Positions 7,916 through 17,131 of a DNA stretch of 64,000 nt are shown here, one piece after another. The notes beneath the pieces were generated by a model. The model was not told where the DNA came from. It was given only the letters and a program-made list of their open reading frames with translations, and made no database searches. How positions within the stretch are numbered: position 1 is the first letter of the stretch; the number at the start of each line of letters is the position of its first letter. Where the stretch lies: positions 186,001 through 250,000 of the forward strand of contig NZ_JBDSPJ010000024.1 of the NCBI RefSeq assembly GCF_039912695.1. The letters are read 5' to 3'. The translations under genes were made by a program, and so were the position numbers. This DNA is from Pseudolysinimonas_A sp039912695. Lineage in GTDB: Bacteria; Actinomycetota; Actinomycetes; Actinomycetales; Microbacteriaceae.

Positions 7916-8665
7916 CTGGCGCAGTCGATCGGGTCGACGCCTCGGCGTAAGCCCGAGAAGCTCGCCCGGTGGTACATCCTCGCCGCGATTGCGACGGCCA
8001 TCTGCGAGTTTCCCGGCCGCTACCGGATGCGCGGGCTCGACAACATCCCGAAGACTGGCGCGTTCGTTCTGGCGCCCAACCACATCTCGAATTTTGACCC
8101 GCTGACAACCGCGTATCTGGTCTGGCGGGCCGGCCGAGTACCGCGGTTCCTCGCAAAGGCGAGCCTGTTCCGAGTTCCGGTTTTCGGATGGCTCCTGCGC
8201 TTCACCGGGCAGATTCCGGTCGAACGTGCCGGAGGCGGAGCCGACCCGCTCGCGGCCGCAAGTGGGCTCATCGGGAATGACCTCGCGGTGGTGGTCTACC
8301 CGGAGGGCACCTTCACGCGGGATCCCGACGGATGGCCGATGCGCGGCAAGCAGGGCGCCGTGCGGCTGGCGATGACGCACGGCATCCCGCTCATTCCGGT
8401 GGCGCACTGGGGGGTGCAGAAGATTTTGCCGACCTACAGCGGCGGTTTGAGTCTGGTCCCGCGGAAGAAGGTCGAGATGCTGGTTGGCGACCCGATCGAT
8501 CTCTCGCCGTGGGCCGGTCGCACCGACAACGAGGCCTACAAGCAGGCGACCCTCGCCCTGATGGATGCCATCGCGGCGCTAGTAGGAGAGCTACGCGGTG
8601 AGAAACCCCCGCCGCATCGATGGAACCCGGCCGCACACGGTCAGTCGGAGTTCGGCCGACTCTGA
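7916..8665 (+). CDS. plsC: 1-acyl-sn-glycerol-3-phosphate acyltransferase family protein
   Basis: A membrane-associated acyltransferase of phospholipid synthesis. The catalytic NHxSxFD box is at about residues 60-66 and a PEGT motif follows. The open frame continues upstream of the first ATG (8027) through a hydrophobic, family-typical N-terminus (about 37 residues), but contains no ATG, GTG or TTG there. I chose the CTG at 7916, which has GAGG 7 nt before it and directly follows the murA stop; a CTG at 7910 is another option. If the ATG at 8027 is used, the protein is 212 aa. It overlaps the convergent EI24 gene by 25 bp. Confidence 0.85.
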   Translation: MAQSIGSTPRRKPEKLARWYILAAIATAICEFPGRYRMRGLDNIPKTGAFVLAPNHISNFDPLTTAYLVWRAGRVPRFLAKASLFRVPVFGWLLRFTGQIPVERAGGGADPLAAASGLIGNDLAVVVYPEGTFTRDPDGWPMRGKQGAVRLAMTHGIPLIPVAHWGVQKILPTYSGGLSLVPRKKVEMLVGDPIDLSPWAGRTDNEAYKQATLALMDAIAALVGELRGEKPPPHRWNPAAHGQSEFGRL

Positions 8666-9468
8666 ATCGGGCGGATCTCACGCTCGCCCATCGCGTGCTT
8701 GGCCAGAATTGTCGCTCCGGCGACGGCCGCGGGCATGACGACGATCGCGCCGAGCGGTACCAGGAAGCAGAGGTGCACGGCGACGCCGAAGCCGAGTACC
8801 CGCGGGCTGCGCGTGCGCAACAGGTCGCGGCGCTGAACCCGGGTGAGACCGCGGGCCTCGAGGGGTCGGGTGGTGAGCTCGATCGCGACCAGTCGTCCCG
8901 ACAGGAAAAGGCCCAGCACCACCGACGCGATCGTGCCCACCACCGGGATGAGTCCGATCACCGCGAGCAGGATGCCGGTGAGGATTGCGCGCACGCTCAG
9001 GCTGACGGCATCCAAGTTTGAGCGCCAGAAGCCGGGCTCGTGCGAGGGGACGAACTCGCCGTACTCCTGTTCGACCGCCCGCCAGATTTTCTCGTAGAAC
9101 CAGTCGCCGACGAACAGCGTCAGCCCGGTGAAGGTGAACGCAAACAGGAGCACCAGCCCGATGATCATCGCGAGGCCCAGCAGGATGCGGAACAGGGTGC
9201 GCGGGCTCTCGCTCCATCCGTCGGCAAACGGGGTGAGGAACGCGGCGACCGCCATCAGGTTTGCCGCGAGAAACACCAGCAGCGCGAGCAGCACCGCGAA
9301 CACCAGGGCGGCCGGGATCAGGCCGAGCCACATCACACGCGGCGCGCGACGCCACAGCGCGAAACCCCGGGCGAGGGTGGCGAACCCGAGCGCGAACTCG
9401 GCCCCGGCACGTGGCGGTCGTCCCGACGGCGCGGGCACGGGACTTGCCGACGGTGAGCGTGAAGACAC
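8641..9468 (-). CDS. EI24 / CysZ-like integral membrane protein
   Basis: Predicted 275 aa. After a proline-rich cytoplasmic N-terminus of about 25 residues it has four or more long hydrophobic helices and a central polar loop (WFYEKIWRAVEQEYG), the pattern of the EI24 domain family. The family includes the sulfate permease CysZ, but the substrate of the actinobacterial members is not established. It begins with GTG 6 nt after a TAGCCT box, so its mRNA is probably leaderless. Its 3' end overlaps that of plsC. Confidence 0.8.
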   Translation of the reverse strand: MSSRSPSASPVPAPSGRPPRAGAEFALGFATLARGFALWRRAPRVMWLGLIPAALVFAVLLALLVFLAANLMAVAAFLTPFADGWSESPRTLFRILLGLAMIIGLVLLFAFTFTGLTLFVGDWFYEKIWRAVEQEYGEFVPSHEPGFWRSNLDAVSLSVRAILTGILLAVIGLIPVVGTIASVVLGLFLSGRLVAIELTTRPLEARGLTRVQRRDLLRTRSPRVLGFGVAVHLCFLVPLGAIVVMPAAVAGATILAKHAMGEREIRPIQSRPNSD

Positions 9469-9474
9469 GGAGCA

Positions 9475-9480
9475 AGGCTA
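9475..9480 (-). promoter_or_regulatory. -10 box of a leaderless promoter (EI24 gene)
   Basis: TAGCCT on the minus strand, then 6 nt, then the GTG at 9468. Confidence 0.55.
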
Positions 9481-9519
9481 TGTGGATGCCGTCCTCAGGG
9501 GATGCAGGAGAATGGGCGA

Positions 9520-10569
9520 GTGCCGACCGACGCCCCGCTCGACCCCGCAGCCGGGCCCCCGCGCCACGGCGCCCGGGTTGCGGTCCTGGGCGCCGGATCG
9601 TGGGGCACGACGTTTGCCAAAGTGCTCGCCGACGGTGGCGCGCAGGTTTCGATCTGGGCGAGGCGACCTGAGATCGCCCGCGAGATCGTCGAGTCGCACC
9701 GCAACACGGCGTACCTCCCGGGTATCAACCTCCCGCGCCAGATCTCGTCGTCGTCGGAACTTGCCGACGTGCTCGACGGGGTCGAGCAGCTCTACATCTC
9801 CGTTCCGTCGCAGTCGTTGCGGGAGAATCTGCGCCTGATCCGCGACCTGGTGCCGGCCGACATCCCGATCGTCTCCCTGATGAAGGGCGTCGAACGCGAC
9901 ACCCGGATGCGCATGAGTGAGGTGATCGAGCAGGAGCTCGAGATCGACTCCGGACGTATCGCTGTCGTGTCGGGTCCGAACCTCGCGCTCGAGATCGCGA
10001 AGGAACAACCCACCGCGGCGGTCGTGTCGTCGCGCAGCTTGGCCACGGCATCCGATGTCGCGGTCGTGTCGACCAACCGCTACTTCCGTTCGTTCGTGAA
10101 CACGGATGTCGTGGGCACCGAATTCGGCGGGGTGCTGAAGAACCTGATCGCGGTCGCGATCGGCATCGTCGACGGGGTGGGCTACGGCGAGAACACCAAG
10201 GCGTCGATCATCACGCGCGGGTTGGTCGAGATGACCGACTTTGCCGTCGCTTACGGCGGCCTGACCGAAACCATGAGCGGGCTGGCTGGCCTGGGCGACC
10301 TCATCGCGACCTGCGAGTCGCCGCTGTCGCGCAACAACACGGCCGGGCGACTGCTCGGGCAGGGGTACGACTACGCCGAGGTCATCGCACAGATGAACCA
10401 GACCGCCGAGGGGATCGCGTCGGTCGCGCCCGTGCTGGAACTCGCGGCCGCTGTCGGCGTCGAGATGCCGATCTGCAGCCAGGTCGCCGAAGTTCTCGCG
10501 GGTACCCTCGCCCCGAAAGATCTCGCCCCACACCTCACGACCGACACGAAGGAGCCGCAGGGTGAGTGA
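9520..10569 (+). CDS. gpsA: NAD(P)H-dependent glycerol-3-phosphate dehydrogenase
   Basis: Predicted 349 aa. It reduces dihydroxyacetone phosphate to sn-glycerol-3-phosphate for phospholipids. The Rossmann motif GAGSWGTT and the downstream KNLIAVAIG / GLAGLGDL signatures are present. I prefer the GTG at 9520 because AGGAG lies 9 nt upstream; an in-frame ATG at 9502 would overlap that site and add six residues. The stop overlaps the ddl start by 8 bp. Placement with plsC and ddl groups lipid and wall precursor genes. Confidence 0.95.
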   Translation: MPTDAPLDPAAGPPRHGARVAVLGAGSWGTTFAKVLADGGAQVSIWARRPEIAREIVESHRNTAYLPGINLPRQISSSSELADVLDGVEQLYISVPSQSLRENLRLIRDLVPADIPIVSLMKGVERDTRMRMSEVIEQELEIDSGRIAVVSGPNLALEIAKEQPTAAVVSSRSLATASDVAVVSTNRYFRSFVNTDVVGTEFGGVLKNLIAVAIGIVDGVGYGENTKASIITRGLVEMTDFAVAYGGLTETMSGLAGLGDLIATCESPLSRNNTAGRLLGQGYDYAEVIAQMNQTAEGIASVAPVLELAAAVGVEMPICSQVAEVLAGTLAPKDLAPHLTTDTKEPQGE

Positions 10570-11683
10570 TTCCCCGACCACGACCGGCAAGATCCGCGTG
10601 GCGCTGTTCTTCGGCGGCCGTTCGAGCGAGCACGGCATCTCGTGTGCGACCGCCGGGGGAGTTCTTGGTGCGATCGATCGCGAGCGGTACGAGGTCATCC
10701 CGATCGGTATTACTCCCGACGGGGTCCTGACGCTTCAGCCGGATGACGCCACCGGGCTGACCCTCGCCGCCGAGTTGCCGACAGTTCACGACAACGGCAC
10801 CCGCGTCTTTCTGCCCGAGTCGGCCGCGACCCGCGAGTTCACGGTGCGGCTCGCCGACGGCAGCTACCAGTCATTGGGTGAGGTGGATGTCGCCTTCCCC
10901 ATCTTGCACGGACCGTTTGGGGAAGACGGCAGCATCCAGGGTCTCTTCGAACTCGTCGGCCTGCCCTACGTCGGCAACGGTGTGCTCGCCTCCGCCCTCG
11001 GCATGGACAAGCACTTCACCAAGACGGTGCTCGCCGGCGCGGGCATCGCGGTTGCCCCGTGGGTCACGGTGACGCGGGCACGGCTCGCTCAGGATGTCGG
11101 ACGCGCGGCCCCGATCTGGCGCCGCCGGATGGAGGCACTCGGGCTGCCGGTGTTCGTGAAACCGGCCCGCGCCGGCTCGAGCGTCGGAGTGACGAAGGTG
11201 AAGTCCTGGGACGATCTGGATGCCGCGCTCGACTTCGCCTTTGCGGAAGACCACACGGTGCTCGTCGAACAAGCGATCGTCGGACGCGAGGTTGAGTGCG
11301 CCGTTCTTCAGGGTCGGGATGCCGAGCCCCCGCGCGTGAGTGTGGCCGGCGAGATCGTGCTCACCACCCGAGAGTTCTACGACTTCGATGCGAAATACCA
11401 CGGTGCCTCAGGAGTGGAACTGGTCTGTCCGGCGGACCTTGGCGAGAGCGAACTGGCCGAGATGCAGCGCATCGCCGCGCACGCGTTCGAGGCGATCGGT
11501 GGAGCGGGGCTGGCCCGCGTCGACTTCTTCTTCACCGGCGAGGGCTTCGTGCTGAACGAGATCAACACGATGCCCGGGTTCACGCCGATCTCCATGTTCC
11601 CGGCCTGCTGGCAAGCGTCGGGAGTGACCTATCCCGAGCTGATCGACGAGTTGATCACACTCGGCCTCAGCACCGCCCGGTAA
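10562..11683 (+). CDS. ddl: D-alanine--D-alanine ligase
   Basis: Predicted 373 aa from a GTG with AAGGAG about 6 nt before it. It joins two D-Ala residues for peptidoglycan. ATP-grasp features are visible: the FGGRSSEH N-terminal loop, VKPARAGSSVGV in the central domain and the C-terminal NEINTMPGFT metal-binding motif. Length and motifs are typical. It overlaps gpsA by 8 bp and is probably co-transcribed with it. Confidence 0.96.
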   Translation: MSDSPTTTGKIRVALFFGGRSSEHGISCATAGGVLGAIDRERYEVIPIGITPDGVLTLQPDDATGLTLAAELPTVHDNGTRVFLPESAATREFTVRLADGSYQSLGEVDVAFPILHGPFGEDGSIQGLFELVGLPYVGNGVLASALGMDKHFTKTVLAGAGIAVAPWVTVTRARLAQDVGRAAPIWRRRMEALGLPVFVKPARAGSSVGVTKVKSWDDLDAALDFAFAEDHTVLVEQAIVGREVECAVLQGRDAEPPRVSVAGEIVLTTREFYDFDAKYHGASGVELVCPADLGESELAEMQRIAAHAFEAIGGAGLARVDFFFTGEGFVLNEINTMPGFTPISMFPACWQASGVTYPELIDELITLGLSTAR

Positions 11684-11692
11684 CCGCAGCCT

Positions 11693-12244
11693 CTACGGCG
11701 TGGGTGTCGGTGTGGGGGTCGGGGTGCTGTCGCCTCCGACAATCCCGTTGACATCCGAACCGGAAACGGTGTCTTCCAACGAGGTGCATACCTTCCCGTT
11801 GGTCGGCAGGTTCGCGACGGCGAGGGCGACCTCGTCGAGCACGATGCCCGGTCCGATCGTCGAGGTGTCAACGACGACCCGCGCGGCAGGGTCGCGGCCG
11901 TAGCTGGTGAATGCAAGGTCGGTGGTGCCATCGTCGCGTGGCACTTCTTCGCGCAGCCACTGGATGCCGTTGACTTCGACGCACGGCAGGTCGGATGCCG
12001 CGGGCACCGGCACCCCACAGAACAGCAGGGCGATCGCCGGGTCACCCCAGGCTGCGGTGGCCTGAGCATTCGTCTGCCGCAACGCGTAGACATCCACCGT
12101 CTTCGGCATGTGCACGATCGCGTCGGCGCATCCGGGGTTGTTCGCGTCGGCGGCTGGTTCCAGGGTGAGGATTGGCGTGCAGCCCGCGAGCACCGCAAGC
12201 AGGGTCAGGGTCGCCAGGATGAGGAGGGGGCGTCGCGCAGTCAT
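11693..12244 (-). CDS. DUF3515-type lipoprotein
   Basis: Predicted 183 aa. A signal peptide with lipobox LAGC directs lipidation at a Cys about 20 residues in, so it is anchored outside the membrane. The body matches the actinobacterial DUF3515 pattern found between ddl and thiL, with conserved Cys residues. The C-terminus ends in five Thr-Pro repeats encoded by a simple GTGTCGG-type repeat. I chose the ATG at 12244, after GAAGG, over an upstream in-frame start that would put 10 residues before the signal peptide. Function unknown. Confidence 0.8.
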   Translation of the reverse strand: MTARRPLLILATLTLLAVLAGCTPILTLEPAADANNPGCADAIVHMPKTVDVYALRQTNAQATAAWGDPAIALLFCGVPVPAASDLPCVEVNGIQWLREEVPRDDGTTDLAFTSYGRDPAARVVVDTSTIGPGIVLDEVALAVANLPTNGKVCTSLEDTVSGSDVNGIVGGDSTPTPTPTPTP

Positions 12245-12289
12245 GGCGCCTTCAGGGTATCGGCGCGCAGCCACTGGTTAGCTGTGTGC

Positions 12290-13252
12290 ATGGCGACCCT
12301 CGGCGAGCTCGGCGAAGCCGCCGTGCTGAGTCGGATCTTTCCCCGACTCCCGGCCGCCGCGACGACGCTGGTCGGCCCCGGGGATGACGCCGCGGTCCTG
12401 CGTGCTCCCGATGGTCGGTTCGTCGTCACGACAGACACGATGATCGAGGGGCCGGATTTTCGGATGGCCTGGTCGACGCCGCACGACCTCGGCTGGAAGG
12501 CCGCAGCCACGAACCTCGCCGACGTCGCGGCGATGGGGGCCGTGCCCACCGCTCTCGTCGTCGCCATTGCCGCGCCCCCGGAAACCGACATCTCTGTGCT
12601 CGAAGGCCTAGCCGACGGACTGCGGGGTGCGTGCGAGGCGATGGCACCCGGGTGCGGTGTCGTCGGGGGCGACCTGTCGTCATCCTCGGTGTTCACGATT
12701 GCGGTGACGGCGTTCGGTGACTTGCAGGGCCGTGCCCCGGTCTTGCGTTCGGGTGCGCGACCGGGCGACGTGCTGGCGGTTTCGGGGCCACTCGATCTGG
12801 CGGCTCGGGGCCTTGCGCTGCTGTTCGAGCGGGGCGTGGTGGACGGCATCCCGGATGCCGAACTTGCTGCCGCGCTGAGGGGTGAGTTTCCCGACGAGGT
12901 CGACGCTCAACTCGCCCCCACTCCACCCTTGGCCGACGGGCGAGCCGCTGCCCTCGCGGGAGCCACCGCGATGCTCGACGTGAGCGACGGTCTCGCGATC
13001 GACGCCCGTCGCATCGCGGATGCTTCCGGCGTGCAACTCGATCTCGACTCAGCCGCGGTGGGGTCGGCCGCCTCCCTGACCGGCGGCGAGGCGCACGCGC
13101 TGCTGGCGACGTTCCCCGCGGATGCGGCGTTGCCGAGCGGGTTTCGGGCGATCGGGCGGGTCGAGGCAGGCCGGGGGGTCACGGTCGACGGGCAGCCCTA
13201 TGACGAGCGCGGCGGCTGGGACCCTTACTCCGACTGGGACGGCGACAGGTAG
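12290..13252 (+). CDS. thiL: Thiamine-monophosphate kinase
   Basis: Predicted 320 aa. ThiL phosphorylates thiamine monophosphate to thiamine diphosphate. The PurM-like ATP-binding motifs GPGDDAAV near the N-terminus and LDVSDGLAID near residue 230 are clear. A GTG six bases upstream is an alternative start; no strong ribosome binding site supports either. The 3' end overlaps the convergent rsmD by 28 bp. Confidence 0.94.
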   Translation: MATLGELGEAAVLSRIFPRLPAAATTLVGPGDDAAVLRAPDGRFVVTTDTMIEGPDFRMAWSTPHDLGWKAAATNLADVAAMGAVPTALVVAIAAPPETDISVLEGLADGLRGACEAMAPGCGVVGGDLSSSSVFTIAVTAFGDLQGRAPVLRSGARPGDVLAVSGPLDLAARGLALLFERGVVDGIPDAELAAALRGEFPDEVDAQLAPTPPLADGRAAALAGATAMLDVSDGLAIDARRIADASGVQLDLDSAAVGSAASLTGGEAHALLATFPADAALPSGFRAIGRVEAGRGVTVDGQPYDERGGWDPYSDWDGDR

Positions 13253-13800
13253 TAGACAGCAGTGTCGCCGTAGTCTTTGCGACGCTCGAGGGCGAGTCCA
13301 TCCGGCCAGGCCGGGGCGGCATCCCGTGCTGATCTCTCGACCACGACCACGGCGTCGTCGCTCAGGCACCGCAGGAGCGCGGTGAGGTTGTGCACCAGTT
13401 CCGCTGCACCCAGCTCGTACGGCGGGTCGACGAAGACGACATCCCATCGCGCCCCAGCGCCGTCGAGAAAGGTCTGCACAGGCGCCGAGGACACGGTGAT
13501 CTCGGGCACCGCCCCCGCGGGCGCGGCCTTGCGCACGAGGGCGGCGTTGGCACTCGTGACCCGGTGGGCGGCTTTCGCGTTGTCAACGAGCGTGACCTGG
13601 GCCGCACCGCGCGAGGCGGCTTCGAGTCCGACCGCGCCGGATCCGCAGTACAGGTCGAGCACCCGCGACCCAGGAAGGATGCCGCGGGCATCCAGCGCCG
13701 AGAAGATCGCCTCGCGCACCCGGTCACTCGTCGGTCGCGTACCGGTCGAGGGCACCGCGAGCCGGAGGGATCCAGCGAACCCCGCGATGATCCTGGTCAT
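13225..13800 (-). CDS. rsmD: 16S rRNA (guanine966-N2)-methyltransferase
   Basis: Predicted 191 aa. The SAM-binding motif LDLYCGSGAVGLEA and the catalytic DPPY motif identify an RsmD-type methyltransferase, which modifies G966 of 16S rRNA during ribosome assembly. The ATG at 13800 begins the conserved MTRIIAG N-terminus and lies 6 nt after TATGGT, implying a leaderless transcript. An in-frame start 60 bp upstream would put non-conserved residues in front. It overlaps thiL tail to tail. Confidence 0.94.
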   Translation of the reverse strand: MTRIIAGFAGSLRLAVPSTGTRPTSDRVREAIFSALDARGILPGSRVLDLYCGSGAVGLEAASRGAAQVTLVDNAKAAHRVTSANAALVRKAAPAGAVPEITVSSAPVQTFLDGAGARWDVVFVDPPYELGAAELVHNLTALLRCLSDDAVVVVERSARDAAPAWPDGLALERRKDYGDTAVYYLSPSQSE

Positions 13801-13806
13801 CAGATC

Positions 13807-13812
13807 ACCATA
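13807..13812 (-). promoter_or_regulatory. -10 box of a leaderless promoter (rsmD)
   Basis: TATGGT on the minus strand, then 6 nt, then the rsmD ATG at 13800. Confidence 0.55.
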
Positions 13813-13854
13813 GAACCCCGCCACGTCCTCCCCGGAAGCGCACGTTCCCCGGCC

Positions 13855-13860
13855 TACCAT
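13855..13860 (+). promoter_or_regulatory. -10 box of a leaderless promoter (corA)
   Basis: TACCAT followed by 6 nt and the GTG at 13867. It faces the rsmD promoter, about 50 bp away. Confidence 0.55.
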
Positions 13861-13866
13861 TCAGGC

Positions 13867-14901
13867 GTGGCGACGCGCGAACCCGGGGTGGTCAACAACG
13901 CCGTCTACGTCGACGGCGAGCGGTTCGCGACCCCGGCGACGCTGGCGGAAACCTTCGCGGTTCTCGCGAAGAAGCCCGGCGCGCTGGCGTGGATCGGGCT
14001 CTACCGTCCCGAGAGTTCACTCCTTGCCGAGCTCGCGCAAGAGTTCGGTCTGCACGAGTTGGCGATCGAGGATGCCGTGGTCGCCCACCAGCGCCCCAAA
14101 CTCGAGCGGTACGGCGACACCATGTTCATGGTGCTGCGCGCCGCGAGTTACGACGACGACGACGAGCGGGTCGACTTCGGAGAACTGCACGTATTCGCCG
14201 GTGCCAACTTCGTGATCACGGTGCGGCACAGCGAAGGCCCCGACCTGTCGCTCGTGCGGCGAAACATGGAGTCGACTCCCGACTCCCTCCACGGCGGTAC
14301 GGAGGCGGTTCTCTACGCGATCCTGGATGCCGTGGTCGACGGCTACAAACCGGTCATCGAGGGTCTCTCGAACGACATCGATGAGATCGAAACCCAGGTC
14401 TTTGACGGCGACCCGCGCGTGTCGAGGCGCATCTACGAACTCAATCGCGAAGTGATCGAGTTTCAGCGCGCTGTGGTTCCGCTCGGCGCGATTCTGGAGC
14501 AGTTCGCGAAGGGTTTCGCCGACGGACATGTCGACGACCACCTTGAGCCGGTGCTGCGCGACATCGCTGATCACATCACCCAGGCGACGGAAAAGATCGA
14601 GGAATTCCGAGTGCTGCTGCGCGACATCCTCGCTGTGAACACCTCGCTCGTCGGGCAACGCCAGAACGACGAGGCGCAGCGGCTGTCGGAGGCCAGCAAC
14701 AGTCAGGCCGACCAGACGCGTCGCATTTCGGGCTGGGCCGCCATCCTGTTCGCCCCGTCGCTGATCGGGTCGATCTACGGGATGAACTTCGACAACATCC
14801 CGGAGCTTCATTTTCAGTGGGGGTACTTCGGCGCGCTCGGCCTGATGGCGGCGTCGAGTCTCGTGCTCTACATCGTCTTCAAGCGCAAGGGTTGGCTGTA
14901 G
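13867..14901 (+). CDS. corA: CorA-family magnesium/cobalt transporter
   Basis: Predicted 344 aa. A long N-terminal soluble domain of alternating helices is followed by two C-terminal transmembrane helices. The signature YGMN, which lines the pore of the pentameric channel, is at the end of the first helix (about residue 303). The protein ends in a short basic tail. The GTG start follows TACCAT by 6 nt with no ribosome binding site. Substrate is most likely Mg2+; Co2+ or Zn2+ cannot be excluded. Confidence 0.92.
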   Translation: MATREPGVVNNAVYVDGERFATPATLAETFAVLAKKPGALAWIGLYRPESSLLAELAQEFGLHELAIEDAVVAHQRPKLERYGDTMFMVLRAASYDDDDERVDFGELHVFAGANFVITVRHSEGPDLSLVRRNMESTPDSLHGGTEAVLYAILDAVVDGYKPVIEGLSNDIDEIETQVFDGDPRVSRRIYELNREVIEFQRAVVPLGAILEQFAKGFADGHVDDHLEPVLRDIADHITQATEKIEEFRVLLRDILAVNTSLVGQRQNDEAQRLSEASNSQADQTRRISGWAAILFAPSLIGSIYGMNFDNIPELHFQWGYFGALGLMAASSLVLYIVFKRKGWL

Positions 14902-14905
14902 TAGC

Positions 14906-14911
14906 TACCCT
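14906..14911 (+). promoter_or_regulatory. -10 box of a leaderless promoter (recG)
   Basis: TACCCT, 6 nt, then the recG GTG at 14918. The hexamer is the same as before the leucine leader peptide. Confidence 0.6.
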
Positions 14912-14917
14912 CGGATC

Positions 14918-17074
14918 GTGACCGGTCCGCTCGACACCCGCCTGCTGACGGCGCTCGGTGCCCGGGTCGCGCCCCAGTTTCAGAAGGCGTTCGGGTTCGA
15001 AACCGTCGGCGATCTGCTGTCTCACTACCCGCGCCGGTATGCGGTGCGGGGAGAACTGACCCCCCTGGATGAACTCAGGATCGGCGACTCGGTTGTCGTT
15101 GTGGCGGAGGTGCGCAGCATCTCGACGCGCGAGATGCGTCAGCGCAAGGGCAAGCTCATCGAGGTCGTCATCACTGACGGCACCGGCACGCTGCAACTGA
15201 CCTTCTTCAGCCCGCGTGCCGCATACGCCCTGAAGCCCGGGATGCGAGCCATCTTCGCCGGCAAGGTCGGCGCCTACAACGGCGTACGGCAGCTCGCGCA
15301 TCCGGTGTACGAGCCGTTCCCCGACGAACTCGAAGCCGACTCCGACGCCGCCCGCGCGTGGGCACAGCGCCCGATGCCGATCTACGCCGCGACCTCGGCT
15401 CTCGACGGGCAGAAGATTCGGGATGTCATCTCCGGAGTGCTCGACACCTTGCCGCCGCTCGACGACCCGGTGCCGCCGAGAGTGCGGGAGGAGCGCAAAC
15501 TGCTCGGTTTTCGGGAGGCGCTGCAACTCATCCATGTGCCTGCGACCGAAGCGGATTGGCACGCGGCTCAGCAGACCCTGAAGTTTCACGAGGCACTCGT
15601 GCTGCAGACCAGCCTGTTGAAGCAACGTGCGGAGCGCCGCTCAGAGTCAGCCGCCGCCCGGTTGCCCGGAAAGGCGTTCGCCGAGTTCGAGACTCGACTC
15701 CCGTTCGTTCTGACTTCTGACCAGGTCACCGTCGGGGAGTCGATCGCGGCAGATCTGGCGTCGGGAATTCCGATGAACCGTCTCGTGCAGGGTGAGGTCG
15801 GGTCGGGCAAGACCCTGGTCGCTCTGCGGGCGATGCTCGCCGTAGCCGACTCGGGCGGGCAGTCGGCGTTTCTGGCGCCGACCGAGGTGCTCGCCGGGCA
15901 GCATCTGCGGTCGATCGTCGCGACCCTCGGCCCTGACCTGGCGGCTCGGCTGCGGCCGACCCTGATCACCGGACAACTGCCGATCGCCGACCGGCGGCGC
16001 GCTCTGCTCGCGAGCGCGTCGGGTGGGGCATCCATCGTCGTCGGCACCCACGCGTTGCTCGGGGATCAGGTGCAGTTCGCCGAACTCGGTCTGGTCGTTG
16101 TCGACGAGCAGCACCGCTTCGGTGTCGAGCAACGTGAGGCGCTGCGCTTGAAAGGCCGGGAGGGCGCCCCGCCGCACGTGCTCGTGCTGACGGCCACGCC
16201 CATCCCGCGCACTGTCGCCATGACGGTCTTCGGCGACCTCGACGTCTCGACCATCGCCGAGTTGCCCAAGGGTCGGCCGCCGATCGAGTCGCACGTCGTG
16301 GCGCTCGCCGAGCATCCCGGCTGGATCGGTCGCGTCTGGGAACGTCTGGCCGAAGAGCTGGAGAAGGGCCACCAAGGTTTCGTCGTCTGCCCGGCGATCG
16401 ACGCGAAGACTGTCGAAGACGACACCACGACCCCGGATGGTGGCGACGAAGGGCTGCCGCCGCCGGCCGCCGTGATCGCGACGCTGGCTGAACTTCAGAG
16501 CCACCCGCGGCTCACGGGAAAGCGCATCGAGGCGCTACACGGGCGGATGTCGTCTGACGAGAAGGACTCGACGATGCGGGCGTTCGCCGCCGGTGAGATC
16601 GACGTGTTGGTTGCCACCACCGTGATCGAGGTCGGGGTCGACGTGCCGAACGCGTCGACGATGGTCGTGCTCGACGCCGACCGGTTCGGCATCGCCCAGT
16701 TGCACCAGTTGCGTGGTCGGGTCGGGCGAGGAACCGTGCCGGGGCTGTGCCTGTTCGTGACGCACGCCGAGCCCCTCTCGCTCGCACGCGAACGGGTGGA
16801 TGTCGTGGCCGCCACCCTCGACGGCTTCGAACTCGCACAAGCTGACCTCGAACTGCGCCGCGAAGGCGATGTGCTGGGCGACTCCCAGTCGGGCGGACGC
16901 TCGTCGCTGAAACTCCTGAGGGTCACGCGGGATGCGAAAGTCATCGAGGAAGCGCGAGCGGTGGCGGAAAGCATCCTGGATGCCGATCCGACGCTGAAGG
17001 ATCACCCGGCGCTCAAAGATGCGCTCGAGCGACGACTCGACGAGACGGAGCGCGCCTTCCTCGGCAAGAGTTGA
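14918..17074 (+). CDS. recG: ATP-dependent DNA helicase RecG
   Basis: Predicted 718 aa. RecG remodels stalled replication forks and Holliday junctions. An N-terminal OB-fold wedge domain (about residues 55-150) is followed by a superfamily 2 helicase core: Walker A GEVGSGKT near residue 292, DEQH near 395, TATPIPRT near 426 and the QLRGRVGRG motif VI near 600. Length is typical of Actinobacteria. Start is a GTG after a TACCCT box. It is 17 bp downstream of corA. Confidence 0.96.
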   Translation: MTGPLDTRLLTALGARVAPQFQKAFGFETVGDLLSHYPRRYAVRGELTPLDELRIGDSVVVVAEVRSISTREMRQRKGKLIEVVITDGTGTLQLTFFSPRAAYALKPGMRAIFAGKVGAYNGVRQLAHPVYEPFPDELEADSDAARAWAQRPMPIYAATSALDGQKIRDVISGVLDTLPPLDDPVPPRVREERKLLGFREALQLIHVPATEADWHAAQQTLKFHEALVLQTSLLKQRAERRSESAAARLPGKAFAEFETRLPFVLTSDQVTVGESIAADLASGIPMNRLVQGEVGSGKTLVALRAMLAVADSGGQSAFLAPTEVLAGQHLRSIVATLGPDLAARLRPTLITGQLPIADRRRALLASASGGASIVVGTHALLGDQVQFAELGLVVVDEQHRFGVEQREALRLKGREGAPPHVLVLTATPIPRTVAMTVFGDLDVSTIAELPKGRPPIESHVVALAEHPGWIGRVWERLAEELEKGHQGFVVCPAIDAKTVEDDTTTPDGGDEGLPPPAAVIATLAELQSHPRLTGKRIEALHGRMSSDEKDSTMRAFAAGEIDVLVATTVIEVGVDVPNASTMVVLDADRFGIAQLHQLRGRVGRGTVPGLCLFVTHAEPLSLARERVDVVAATLDGFELAQADLELRREGDVLGDSQSGGRSSLKLLRVTRDAKVIEEARAVAESILDADPTLKDHPALKDALERRLDETERAFLGKS

Positions 17075-17119
17075 GGCGTCGAGGGGCGCGGTCGCCGGTT
17101 ACCGTTCACGTCGGTTCGC

Positions 17120-17125
17120 TAGGGT
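17120..17125 (+). promoter_or_regulatory. -10 box of a leaderless promoter (coaD)
   Basis: TAGGGT, 6 nt, then the coaD GTG at 17132. Confidence 0.55.
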
Positions 17126-17131
17126 GAGCTC

